From Gammaproteobacteria bacterium (GTDB lineage: Bacteria; Pseudomonadota; Gammaproteobacteria; DSM-16500), in assembly GCA_013288125.1 (NCBI GenBank), contig JABDCN010000018.1, positions 1-34,733 on the forward strand: DNA of 34,733 bases. Direction: 5' to 3'. Both the position numbers and the translations under genes were made by a program. Below are positions 24,501 to 32,571 of the stretch, one piece after another. The notes beneath the pieces are model-generated. The model saw only the letters and a list, made by a program, of their open reading frames with translations, was not told the origin of the DNA and made no database searches. Every line of letters starts with the position of its first letter. The stretch's first letter is position 1.

Positions 24501-27329
24501 GATGGCAATCAGATTAACGCTGCGCGCAGCATGTTGTTTTACATAATTGATATTGCCATCTGACTTATATCCTAGAAAATAAGGCAGCGGGCTCACTAAC
24601 GCGTTTGTTTTTGTTGTTACACTACGACCACCCTCTAATTCAAATCCTTGGATATATAAGGTCAATTGATAAGTTGCTTTTGTAAAACGATTGAGATTTA
24701 AATCTAAATTCGCTTGTCCTTCTGTATTTGTTTTGATGTCGTTTAAAGATTCTTTAAATGATTTGGATGTTGTACTGAGTAAGGGATCATAAAAAATGTA
24801 ATCAGGAAAGGCATCAAATTTAATTTGTTGTGGCGTTAATAACATTGTTGTTTTAATCAGATGATTAGCAGCGGGTGCACCATATAAATTCCATAATCCT
24901 ATGTGTGCAGTAAGATTATTGGGAGACAACCATGCGAGCGATGTGTCTTTTGTTAATTCAGCATTAATTTTTAGACGATCAGGCAAGAATGCGCCGATCT
25001 CAAATGAAGTCGAACCAATTAAGCTATTTCCATTTTTATCATCAACAATGGATATATTGACATAATAAGTCCCTGTTTGCGCACTAGCTGTGATAGGGAT
25101 ATCAATCGTAAAAAATCCATTATTATTTAATGTTATTTTTTGATTTTTGATCGTGGTACCGCGTGGGTCGGTCACTGTTAATAGTAAAGGTAATCCTGCA
25201 GGCTGCGGTAGAATATTTGTTTGTTTCACAATCACGCCAACATGGGCCGTATCACCAGGTCGATAAATACCACGATCAGAAAAAAGATAAGCACTTAAAG
25301 TGTTTTGACTATCTGAATTATTCGTCATGCCGCCTGTATTAAAACGTGAATAATTTAGCGTGATGTCATAACGATTGTAGGGAATAAAAGAGAGATCATG
25401 ATCATGTTGAACGAGATAAACAACGGGTTCACGATCATTGATAAAATCTTTTAAGTTAGGAAAACTGGCGTGTCCAACCGCATCAGTTTGTTGAGATATA
25501 ATTGGTAATCCATTTTTGCCGAGAATATCAACTTTTGCTTTAGCGACAGGCGTACCATGTGTAATGGATTGAACAAAGACATCGTGCGAACCATCTTGAT
25601 TATCTTTTACAATTAATCCTAAGTCTGTAATTAAAATAAGACGGTTGACTTCAGGATTGAGTACTTGTTTTGTAATGGGGTCCCAACCGGTTGCCTTTAA
25701 AAGAAATAATCCCAATTGTTTATTACCGTTAAAATATTTTTTTAAATCGAGCGCAGTATATTGTGCTTGAGCAGCATTTTCTGAATTAAATGTTTGTATG
25801 TCTGAAGAAATGGTAGTGATATTATTTTGGTTGAAACTTGAATTGAAAAAATAAGGTTGGCTATAAGTACCGCTTGTTTGCGTAATTAAATGATTAATAT
25901 CATTAGGTAAAATGCGTCCCATTTCAAATTTAACAGCAGATAATCCGCGCACCATGACGGAAAATTTTTCTTCTGTGCCAAGCGCAAGTAACGCACCTTC
26001 ATGAAGAAAAGAAATTTCTTTTGGATAAACAGGAACATTTAAAACAGCAGCATATTCATTTGCTAAATCAAAATCACCAGATCCATGCAATCCCTTATCT
26101 ATCGTAATGTATAAGTAACTGGGTGTATCAAGATAATAACGATAACTGTGTAATGCAGCATTCTCATGATCTGGTGGAATGGCTTCTAAGCTGACAGGTT
26201 TAGCAAGTGCTAAAATGGCAGGCGTTATTTCACCTGGTGTTTGCCAAGCATAATCTTTTTTCACCTCTTCCATTTTGTTAGCAGGATAATCTTTTGGTAA
26301 TGCATAAACATGTAGCGCGTTTGTTAAATTAGCATCACTCACACCTAAAGAAGTTTCAATATTAAGAATTTGTTCGGGTTGATCTTTTAAATTTCTGACA
26401 ATATTGGTATTGAGATCTCGAATTTTAAAGTAATGACTTGCATCGGGCGCAAAAAAAGTCACATTCGCTTTTTCTTGAGATGCTTTTCCTCGATCAGGTT
26501 TAATACCTGGTGATAAAGATAATTCAACGTATCGTCCTGTTTGATAAAAGGGAAGTGCATCTGAAAGTAAATAAACAATTCGATTATTTTTGACATAACG
26601 CAAATGATAATTGATGGATGATTTTGGTTTTTGCCAATATAAGTTGAGATGATTTTTTAAACTATCTTCATCAACAGGATGTGTGAATTGTATGGTTGCT
26701 GCTGCTTGACGAAATCGATGATTGATTGGATCTTGAGCTAATCTAAAATCTAATAATTGAAATTTAAAAGCAGGTGTTGTGAAAGTATATTGCCATTTTG
26801 CCATGTGTGTGCCGGCAGTGAATAAAGATCGTTCAAAAGAAACGGTATAAGTTTGACCGGCTGGCCAGTCAATTGCTGGTGTAAACACAAGTTTGCTATC
26901 ACCTTGCCAATGCCATTTTCCTGGTATAGTAGGTGTGATATTAATGTTATCGGTAAATGTTTTGCCCATTTGTGAAAGCGGTGCGACAGGGCGGTCAGTT
27001 AATTGATCGTTCAATAAAATACCAAATTCAATCCGCAAAACATCTGGTTTTAATATGTTATCAATCGGTGTAATACTTGGAATGGTAATTTGTGCTGTAA
27101 TACGCTCAGGTTGTGGTTGAAAGAGGTGCCAGCTATATGCTGCGATGATAAAAAGTATTACACCAAAGCCAATTAAACGCTTGCGCGGTGAAATATCATG
27201 AGATTTTTTAAATAAATATCGAAACCAAGGTGGCATGTTCCAAGTGCCGAAAAGTGCACCGAGATAAGATAAAATAATAGCGGTAATTTTTTTTATCATG
27301 TTTATGATGTTTGTCATGTGTAAGTTCAT
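21597..27329 (-). CDS. yfhM: Bacterial alpha-2-macroglobulin, thioester type
   Basis: A 1910-residue protease trap of the periplasm. The reactive thioester motif CTEQ is C1466-Q1469 in YPFGCTEQIVSQAF, so the protein can bind attacking proteases covalently. It is preceded by MG-type beta domains (for example YLFSDRGIYRPGDTAHVGV and YQPGDDIEMQITAPYAGAGL). The thioester helical domain and receptor-like end follow. E. coli YfhM is a lipoprotein of about 1650 residues. Here there is no lipobox; the anchor is a membrane helix at about 51-70 after a basic segment. The start is uncertain: M1, M5, M11 and M32 all lack a clear ribosome-binding site. It lies head-to-head with pbpC (8 bp between starts), the usual genomic partner. 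Confidence 0.95.
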   Translation of the reverse strand: MNLHMTNIINMIKKITAIILSYLGALFGTWNMPPWFRYLFKKSHDISPRKRLIGFGVILFIIAAYSWHLFQPQPERITAQITIPSITPIDNILKPDVLRIEFGILLNDQLTDRPVAPLSQMGKTFTDNINITPTIPGKWHWQGDSKLVFTPAIDWPAGQTYTVSFERSLFTAGTHMAKWQYTFTTPAFKFQLLDFRLAQDPINHRFRQAAATIQFTHPVDEDSLKNHLNLYWQKPKSSINYHLRYVKNNRIVYLLSDALPFYQTGRYVELSLSPGIKPDRGKASQEKANVTFFAPDASHYFKIRDLNTNIVRNLKDQPEQILNIETSLGVSDANLTNALHVYALPKDYPANKMEEVKKDYAWQTPGEITPAILALAKPVSLEAIPPDHENAALHSYRYYLDTPSYLYITIDKGLHGSGDFDLANEYAAVLNVPVYPKEISFLHEGALLALGTEEKFSVMVRGLSAVKFEMGRILPNDINHLITQTSGTYSQPYFFNSSFNQNNITTISSDIQTFNSENAAQAQYTALDLKKYFNGNKQLGLFLLKATGWDPITKQVLNPEVNRLILITDLGLIVKDNQDGSHDVFVQSITHGTPVAKAKVDILGKNGLPIISQQTDAVGHASFPNLKDFINDREPVVYLVQHDHDLSFIPYNRYDITLNYSRFNTGGMTNNSDSQNTLSAYLFSDRGIYRPGDTAHVGVIVKQTNILPQPAGLPLLLTVTDPRGTTIKNQKITLNNNGFFTIDIPITASAQTGTYYVNISIVDDKNGNSLIGSTSFEIGAFLPDRLKINAELTKDTSLAWLSPNNLTAHIGLWNLYGAPAANHLIKTTMLLTPQQIKFDAFPDYIFYDPLLSTTSKSFKESLNDIKTNTEGQANLDLNLNRFTKATYQLTLYIQGFELEGGRSVTTKTNALVSPLPYFLGYKSDGNINYVKQHAARSVNLIAINPQLKKINLNGLTLTLYKLHPVSTLIKKEDGTYQYKSITQETKINTQAFSLEAGGNNYNLPTNDIGDYLIKITDQHQTELLKFNFGVVGASEQPLPKNATLSVKLNKTEYQPGDDIEMQITAPYAGAGLITIERNKVYAYKWFKADTNTSVQKIHLPADFQGNGYINVALVRDLNSPEIFINPLSYSVIPFSVSHQAHTIKVDLSVPTLALPGDTINVSYKTDQPSQILLFGVDEGILQITQYQAPDPLKFFFAKRALEVNTLQIVDQILPKFIASRELSSVGGDAGPYASTMFQQRQLNPFKRITEAPVVFWSPILDADSTQKTFSYHVPDYFNGSLHIFAVAVAANAVGSANQSTTVRGHFVINPNVPTFAAPGDEFDVNASVANNIEKSGTDAKVNIALQTNAALKIIGNATQTISIPEGQARSVHFKVRATSQLGNASLQFIASYDHFSTKLTSTLSVRPATTYRTQITSGYTNDSTLSLKINRVLYPAYRQVSVAVSSSPIILAAGIKQFLEAYPFGCTEQIVSQAFPLLGLVNQPWLSQDVKKMNDTIQKSIEILMQRQIADGSFNYWPEVGIMQYDPFPSVYAMHFLTEAKEDGYAIPSHLYNTGVAFLREFVTHNSTTLEEARVQAYAIYILTRNEIITTNAISHLQNILSQHPEWKWKQDITSAYLASSYQLLHENEEGSRMIQFYVPGKTEIEPGNFYNQSIGDAVYLYLISRHFPERMQQLNQQLVLSLVKSLNSDEMNTLLASYTILGLSADNSFVTSQENVMRSISEILSDDKEIKLASGNTPYQQAMLDDQAKSLMIQNTQNLGYFYQLTEAGFDQTLPTKLVSQGIEVYREYRDSNDKIVTSAALGDELTVHLRARTIDNKTHNQIVIVDLLPGGFEVVKNQSSDSSIDSPNIDAREDRVIFYTDLSPTSIDIVYHIKATNQGTFTIPPVYATSMYYPLIKSIGIASEIKVN

Positions 27330-27337
27330 TATGATTT

Positions 27338-29977
27338 ATGAAAAAATATATTAAACGACTCAGCATAACGTTACTTTTCCTTCTTGTCAGCATGGTTGGC
27401 ATAATATTTTTTTTACCACCGCCACCTTTGTTGACGGGCATTTCATATTCACAAGCGATTTATGATGATCATGGACGTTTATTGCGCATGACCTTGAGTC
27501 AAGATGGAAAATATCGTTTATATACGCCGCTTTCTTCAATTTCTCCCTTGATGATTGAGGCAACACTGTTAAAAGAAGATCAATATTTTTACGAACACGT
27601 CGGTGTGAATCCTGTCGCTTTAATTAAAGCAGGTTGGCGGACTTATGTGGTGAAGACAAGACGACAAGGAGCGTCGACAATTACGATGCAAGTCGCGCGC
27701 ATGCGATTTAATATTCAATCAAAAAATATCACGGGAAAATTATGGCAATTGTTTTATGCATTGCGATTAGAAGCTCATTACAGCAAAAACCAAATTCTTG
27801 AGGCGTATTTGAATCTTGCACCTTATGGAAATAATATTGAAGGCGTAGGTGCCGCTTCTTTAATTGATTTTGATTTGCGAGCACAAGATTTAGATTTGGT
27901 GCAAGCATTGACGCTTGCAGTGATTCCACAACATCCTGCAAAACGGATTGAAAATGCGAAGGCTTTAACTAACGTTAGGTATGAATTGTATTTACGTTGG
28001 GTAAAAGAACATCCTCAAGATTTATCAAAGCAAGCACTTATTCAATTACCTTTACAATTAAGACATGTTGATCGCGTTCCTTTTTATGCGCCGCATTTTG
28101 TGAATCAATTGTTAAATCAGCAGAAATTAACGAGCCAACAAATTTACACTACTTTAAATTTGAATTTACAACAAATGATTGAAGGTGTGACAAAAGATTA
28201 TATTAAAAAACATGCATATCTTAATGTGAATAATGCCGCTGTTTTATTAATTGATTCGAGAAATATGGGAATAAAAGCTTTATTGGGTTCTGCTGATTTT
28301 TTTAATGCTAAGATTGAAGGGCAAATTAATGGAACGAATATTAAACGCTCACCCGGTTCAACTTTAAAACCTTTTATTTATGCGTTAGCGATGGAACAAG
28401 GATTGATTCATCCGGGCACAGTGTTGAAAGATGTTCCTCGCAGTTTTGGAAGTTATAATCCAGAAAATTTTGATTATGATTTTGTTGGACCGATTACAGC
28501 AAAAGATGCATTAGTGATGAGTCGAAATATTCCTGCGATTGACCTTGCGGAGAAGCTTTCACATCCTTCTTTGTATGAATTTTTGGGGGAAGCGGGAGCG
28601 GGTGTTCGGGGGTTGAAGAGTGAGGAGTATTATGGGTTGGCGTTGGTGTTGGGTGGGGCGGAAGTCACGATGCAGGAGTTGGCGGGGCTGTATGCGATGT
28701 TGGTTAATCGGGGTGTTTGGCGGCCGCTACAATTTGTTGATTCTGCTGTTGCGCCAGAGAATTCGTTGTTGCGAGGAAATAAAGCCCCGTCGTTGCGAGG
28801 AAATAAAGCCTCGTCGTTGCGAGGAGCATGCGTAGCATGCGACGAAGCAATCCAGACAACCTCCATTGACTCGAGTCACCCCATTGATTCGAGTCACCCC
28901 ATTGATATGACGGGGCCCCATCGCTTCGGGTGTCCCACCGTGCTCGCAAGCTGCGCGCGGCGGGAACCCTCCCTTACGCTCAGCCCCATCAAATCAATGG
29001 GTCCCGATAGGCGTGAGTGTTCTTCTAGGATGCTCGCTCATTGTGTGCAGCAAGGGTCTTCTTCATTACGTTGTTCCGTTAAATCAATGTATGAACCTTC
29101 CTCTGTATTTGGGAAAAAATTATTAAGTCCTGAGGCGAGTTTTTTAACGTTAAATATGCTGCAAAATAACGATGAGAGAGAGAGTATTGTTTCTGCTGTG
29201 AAAACAGGGACGTCGTCGGGCTATCGCGATGCATGGACGATAGGGGTGATTGGGCCTTATGTGCTAGCCGTGTGGATTGGGAATTTTAATAATCAAGGTA
29301 ATCCGGCTTTTATTGGTAAAGAAATTGCGACGCCGCTTTGGAATGAAATTTCACATGCGATGAAAGGAACATTAGAGATACCTACGATTTATAGGGATTA
29401 TAAAAAATTAAAAATTAAAAAAGTTGAAGTATGTAAGGCATCGGGTATGTTACTGACTCGGTACTGTTCAGATAAAAAATTAGTATGGTTTATACCAGGT
29501 AAATCTCCGATTAAAAAAGATAATGTTTATCGCGAAGTCGCTATTGATAGTAAAACAGGTTTGCGAACTTGTCATTTTGATAAAAATACGCGATTTGAAA
29601 TTGTTGAATTTTGGCCATCTGATTTATTGCAAGTATTTAAACAAGCGGGCATTGAAAGACGATTACCGCCAGCCTACGATGCTTCCTGTGTGAATCAAAT
29701 TGATGAATATGGATTATCACCGCAAATTACTTCACCAGAAACATATGTGAAATATGTCAAACGGTTACAAGATAAACTGAATAAATTGCCTTTGACGGCG
29801 GTTGTAGATGCTGATGTTAGTCATTTATATTGGTTTTTAAATAATACTTATTTAGGGAAAACAAAGCGTGATCAACCTTATTTTTGGCAATTAAAACCAG
29901 GCAAATTTGTTGTACGTGTTGTTGATGATCATGGGCGGTCAGATGCGCGAGATATTGAAGTTAAAGGGATGCTTTGA
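27338..29977 (+). CDS. pbpC: Penicillin-binding protein 1C with an in-frame repeat insertion
   Basis: A bifunctional peptidoglycan synthase of 879 residues. After an N-terminal membrane anchor (about 9-27) come the GT51 glycosyltransferase (catalytic E80 in KEDQYFYEH, then RRQGASTITMQVAR and ILEAYLNLAPYG) and the transpeptidase with S341-T-L-K344, S395-R-N397 and K622-T-G624. A C-terminal PBP1C-type domain ends the protein. Residues about 476-584 (nt 28765-29090) are an insertion made of DNA repeats, placed between SxN and KTG. Without it the length would be about 770, which I recall as the length of E. coli PBP1C. The frame stays open. Whether the protein still works as a transpeptidase is unknown. 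PBP1C and alpha-2-macroglobulin are thought to cooperate in repairing and protecting a breached envelope. Confidence 0.95.
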   Translation: MKKYIKRLSITLLFLLVSMVGIIFFLPPPPLLTGISYSQAIYDDHGRLLRMTLSQDGKYRLYTPLSSISPLMIEATLLKEDQYFYEHVGVNPVALIKAGWRTYVVKTRRQGASTITMQVARMRFNIQSKNITGKLWQLFYALRLEAHYSKNQILEAYLNLAPYGNNIEGVGAASLIDFDLRAQDLDLVQALTLAVIPQHPAKRIENAKALTNVRYELYLRWVKEHPQDLSKQALIQLPLQLRHVDRVPFYAPHFVNQLLNQQKLTSQQIYTTLNLNLQQMIEGVTKDYIKKHAYLNVNNAAVLLIDSRNMGIKALLGSADFFNAKIEGQINGTNIKRSPGSTLKPFIYALAMEQGLIHPGTVLKDVPRSFGSYNPENFDYDFVGPITAKDALVMSRNIPAIDLAEKLSHPSLYEFLGEAGAGVRGLKSEEYYGLALVLGGAEVTMQELAGLYAMLVNRGVWRPLQFVDSAVAPENSLLRGNKAPSLRGNKASSLRGACVACDEAIQTTSIDSSHPIDSSHPIDMTGPHRFGCPTVLASCARREPSLTLSPIKSMGPDRRECSSRMLAHCVQQGSSSLRCSVKSMYEPSSVFGKKLLSPEASFLTLNMLQNNDERESIVSAVKTGTSSGYRDAWTIGVIGPYVLAVWIGNFNNQGNPAFIGKEIATPLWNEISHAMKGTLEIPTIYRDYKKLKIKKVEVCKASGMLLTRYCSDKKLVWFIPGKSPIKKDNVYREVAIDSKTGLRTCHFDKNTRFEIVEFWPSDLLQVFKQAGIERRLPPAYDASCVNQIDEYGLSPQITSPETYVKYVKRLQDKLNKLPLTAVVDADVSHLYWFLNNTYLGKTKRDQPYFWQLKPGKFVVRVVDDHGRSDARDIEVKGML
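28765..28857 (+). repeat. 24-bp tandem repeat leading into a palindromic element inside pbpC
   Basis: Two 24-bp copies start at 28765 and 28789 (core GTTGCGAGGAAATAAAGCC). A third begins at 28813 but continues as a palindromic unit with GCATGC repeated around GTA and arms TTGCG/CGACGAAGCAA. The third unit resembles the dispersed TTGCGAGGAGC...GAAGCAATCC palindromes found in many bacterial genomes (from memory). The translated repeats are LLRGNKAP and SLRGNKAS, then SLRGACVACDEAIQ. Confidence 0.85.
28863..28910 (+). repeat. 18-bp tandem repeat inside pbpC
   Basis: Copies at 28863-28880 and 28881-28898 (CCATTGA[CT]TCGAGTCACC) are followed by a partial third at 28899. Eighteen bases keep the frame and encode IDSSHP twice. 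The CCCATTGAT core recurs in inverted orientation near 28990-29000, and partly at 29081-29089. The whole tract to 29090 is therefore a composite of direct and inverted repeats. Confidence 0.85.
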
Positions 29978-30066
29978 AGCTGGGCTTATTTTTCTTTATG
30001 TTTTTTGATATAGTCTAGATTGAATGGAATGAATTAAATTAGTGTCATTAAATGAAGGAGATATTT

Positions 30067-30237
30067 ATGTTAGGATGGGTATTAACATTTTTAGTTGTTG
30101 CTATTATTGCAGGCATCTTAGGTTTTACAGGCATCGCTGTTGCTGCTGCACAAATTGCAAAAGTGATATTTTTTATTTTTATTGTTTTATTTATCATTTC
30201 GCTTATCGCACATCTTTTTAGAGGTTCTAGACTGTAA
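30067..30237 (+). CDS. DUF1328 small membrane protein (YtjA-like)
   Basis: A 56-residue protein beginning [20 protein letters not shown], with a second segment [24 protein letters not shown]. This is the DUF1328 pattern of two membrane helices separated by a small Gly/Ala turn. The start at 30067 is fixed by AAGGAG six bases before; an upstream ATG at 30052 lies on the other side of that site. Family members are small inner-membrane proteins of unknown function, often stress-induced. It may be co-transcribed with the DoxX-like gene 4 bp downstream. Confidence 0.88.
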   Translation: MLGWVLTFLVVAIIAGILGFTGIAVAAAQIAKVIFFIFIVLFIISLIAHLFRGSRL

Positions 30238-30241
30238 TTAA

Positions 30242-31063
30242 ATGACAAGGATGTTATCTATGCATGGTCGTCATTTCGAAGGATCGAAAATATTAGCCTC
30301 ACTCACTTTGATATTACTGGTTTGTTCTTTCATTATGTTATCTCTTCATTGGCAAACTTCACCGGTTCCGCTTATCTCACGAGGAATAATGTTATTTTGG
30401 CTTTTTTTAGCGATCATTTTTTGTATCGTCATGTTTAAAGAATTTATTATCGGTTATTTGTTTTGTGTTTTTTGTATGTTGATCGGTTGGCGTATTTCAG
30501 CCATGTATGATAATTATTCGATGTATCCATTATTATTTGCATTTATCTTTTTATCAGCTAATTTTATTTATTCTGCTTATCTCAATCTTTCTTATCCTGA
30601 AAAATATTTGCATGCTCTTTCTCTTTCTGATTGGCAGTTAGTGTTTATTCGACTTTATCTTGGTTTTGATTTCGTTCCACATTTCACTGAAAAATTATTT
30701 GCAGGTGTTGCGCCGCATATGGTAGATGTGAATGCATTTATTCAGTTAGGCGTGCCTTACCCAGATTTTTTTGTTTGGCTTGCAGGATGTTGTGAACTTG
30801 GTGCTGCGATTGCGCTGGGATTAGGTTTCATGATGCGTATTGGTGCATTAGGCACGGTAATATATTTGTTTATTGCAACTTATCTCGGGCATCATTTTGA
30901 TTTAGGATTTATTTGGGCAAACGAAGGTGGTGGTTGGGAATTTGCTACCATGTGGATGATACTTATCTTAAGTTTTGCCTTTACGGGATGGCATGCTTTC
31001 AGTATTGACCAATACCTTGAAGATCAATTTAAATTACCACAATTCGTTAAGAAGTTACTTTGA
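30242..31063 (+). CDS. DoxX-like integral membrane protein
   Basis: A 273-residue protein with about seven membrane helices. The second half carries the DoxX pattern: a helix start RLYLGFDFVPHFTEKLFAG, then FFVWLAGCCELGAAIALGLGFMMRIGALG and a terminal helix after GGGWEFATMW. The first 110 residues add further membrane segments beyond the usual DoxX size of about 140 residues. DoxX relatives act with redox partners in the membrane, but no function can be assigned here. Start choice is open between ATG codons at 30242, 30251 and 30260; only the last has a spaced AAGG. Its 3' end overlaps the convergent phosphoesterase gene by 9 bp. Confidence 0.8.
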   Translation: MTRMLSMHGRHFEGSKILASLTLILLVCSFIMLSLHWQTSPVPLISRGIMLFWLFLAIIFCIVMFKEFIIGYLFCVFCMLIGWRISAMYDNYSMYPLLFAFIFLSANFIYSAYLNLSYPEKYLHALSLSDWQLVFIRLYLGFDFVPHFTEKLFAGVAPHMVDVNAFIQLGVPYPDFFVWLAGCCELGAAIALGLGFMMRIGALGTVIYLFIATYLGHHFDLGFIWANEGGGWEFATMWMILILSFAFTGWHAFSIDQYLEDQFKLPQFVKKLL

Positions 31064-32398
31064 TGATAAACAGGCTTCATAACCAGTGACTGAATGATGA
31101 TAAATGTTGCACCAATAATAAATCCAATTTTTTGGTGTGATGACACCAGGGTTATTTAGCTGATAATATTTAATATAGGCATCCGCGAGTTTTCCTGATT
31201 TTTTTACTTGATTCATGCCATCAATTAATCTGCATTGAAAGCAATGCGGTTGATAAATTTGATTGAAATCATATTCCATTTCCCAGTGATTATTTTTATT
31301 TAAAATAAAAGTTTGATAATCTTTAAACTGATTAGATATTGTCGAAAATATAATAATTTTATAAGCGGGTGCATTTAAAATGGGACTGCCTGTTGGGACA
31401 GAAATAACAGGCGTATGGTTGACGATGTGAAACCAATCATTATGGACATGTCCTGCAATGATCCCAATGATGTTGTTATCATATGTTTTTAACAATGCCT
31501 GAAAACGTTTGCTATAGTTATGTTCCCAAAATTTGATGGTTTGGTAAGGTTTTTTTTCAAGAGAACTCGATACCGCAATGAAATCTGGGATATGCATAAG
31601 AATAAGTATTTTTTCCTGATTTTTTTGTGCTTGCGATAAAGTTTCTTGCAACCAATCAAGTTGTTCATTTGCGAATTGATCGATACTTTTTCCTTTTGCA
31701 TGTAATGAAAATATTGTTGAATGAAGACCAACAATAAGCACGTTGTTCATTTCTCGAGGTTTGATCGCGTAATAACCCGCTTTTGTGAATTGATTGAGAA
31801 ATGAATCGCGAGTGTCTGGATCATAGATCAAATCAGACCAGACATTTCCCAATTCTTCTGAAAATTCATGTAAATCAGATAAATTATTATGTTGATAATA
31901 AGTATCATTATTTCCCACAACCGAATAAACACTAATATCTGGCATTGCTTTTTTTACGAGAACAGTGAGATAGCGGAAGGTTTTCAAGGCAAAGGCTTTA
32001 TAGCTTTCTTCTGTTTTAATACTTGAGTATTGCAAATATTTATCTTTGTAATGATGTCCTAAAAAATCGCCTAGCATAAGGACAAAACCAATATGATTTT
32101 TTTTTGCTGAGTAACTCAACTCATTGATCAGTAATTTTAAAATATGATAATTCGAATCATTGCCTTTTGAGGTGGGTGTTTCAGATAGAATCTTGTCCCA
32201 TTGTTCTATCGGCGATGTTTCTAACTTGTCGATGGTGGGACAAGGCGTGGTATGACACGCTTGAAACGGATCAAAATGTACATCTGAGATGGCTATTATA
32301 TTGACCGTCGTGTTAGCAAATGCCGTGTGAATGGAAGCGATTAAAATGGTCCCAATAAGAATAAGAATAGAGGTAAATTTTTTCATAAGATCAGTCAT
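31055..32398 (-). CDS. Secreted acid-sphingomyelinase-like metallophosphoesterase
   Basis: A 447-residue calcineurin-like phosphoesterase with an N-terminal signal peptide (hydrophobic about 8-27, probable cleavage after TAFA), so it leaves the cytoplasm. All dimetal-site motifs are visible: DVH (D39, H41), GDFLGH (D111, H115), GNND (163-165), MHIPDF (H269) and GHVH (H317, H319). The arrangement and the GNND box match acid-sphingomyelinase-like phosphodiesterases rather than DNA-repair nucleases. The C-terminal part has cysteines in CFQC, YYWCN and EACL that could form disulfides. Possible substrates are sphingomyelin or other phosphodiesters and nucleotides; the host-lipid idea is inference. 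A possible second start is the Met at residue 5. Confidence 0.88.
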   Translation of the reverse strand: MTDLMKKFTSILILIGTILIASIHTAFANTTVNIIAISDVHFDPFQACHTTPCPTIDKLETSPIEQWDKILSETPTSKGNDSNYHILKLLINELSYSAKKNHIGFVLMLGDFLGHHYKDKYLQYSSIKTEESYKAFALKTFRYLTVLVKKAMPDISVYSVVGNNDTYYQHNNLSDLHEFSEELGNVWSDLIYDPDTRDSFLNQFTKAGYYAIKPREMNNVLIVGLHSTIFSLHAKGKSIDQFANEQLDWLQETLSQAQKNQEKILILMHIPDFIAVSSSLEKKPYQTIKFWEHNYSKRFQALLKTYDNNIIGIIAGHVHNDWFHIVNHTPVISVPTGSPILNAPAYKIIIFSTISNQFKDYQTFILNKNNHWEMEYDFNQIYQPHCFQCRLIDGMNQVKKSGKLADAYIKYYQLNNPGVITPKNWIYYWCNIYHHSVTGYEACLSSK

Positions 32399-32503
32399 TT
32401 CCTTGTATAAAAAATAATCTATAATCTTAATGATGCGTTAAGTATTTGATGCGATAATTATTCTTACAAAATGAGTAGTAATACGTAAGTTGTTGTAATA
32501 TTA

Positions 32504-32532
32504 TTGGCTACTCTAGAGGAACTATATATATA
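32504..32532 (+). promoter_or_regulatory. Predicted sigma70 promoter of the helical effector-like gene
   Basis: TTGGCT (32504-32509) and TATATA (32527-32532) are separated by 17 bp. They lie 40 bp upstream of the start codon, which has GGAG (32563-32566) five bases before it. The 173-bp gap between the divergent phosphoesterase and this gene is otherwise AT-rich with nothing else recognised. Confidence 0.5.
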
Positions 32533-32571
32533 ACGTATTAATAAATCAAATAAATTTTTATTGGAGCAGCT

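Noticed and set aside
28765-28910. Short direct repeats that might suggest a CRISPR array
   Set aside because: Units of 24 and 18 bp are immediately tandem without spacers, lie inside an open reading frame and have no cas genes nearby.
30242-31063. DoxX-like protein as the missing BufD partner of the MNIO pair
   Set aside because: It lies 26 kb away, is about twice the usual DoxX size and sits in an unrelated gene group.
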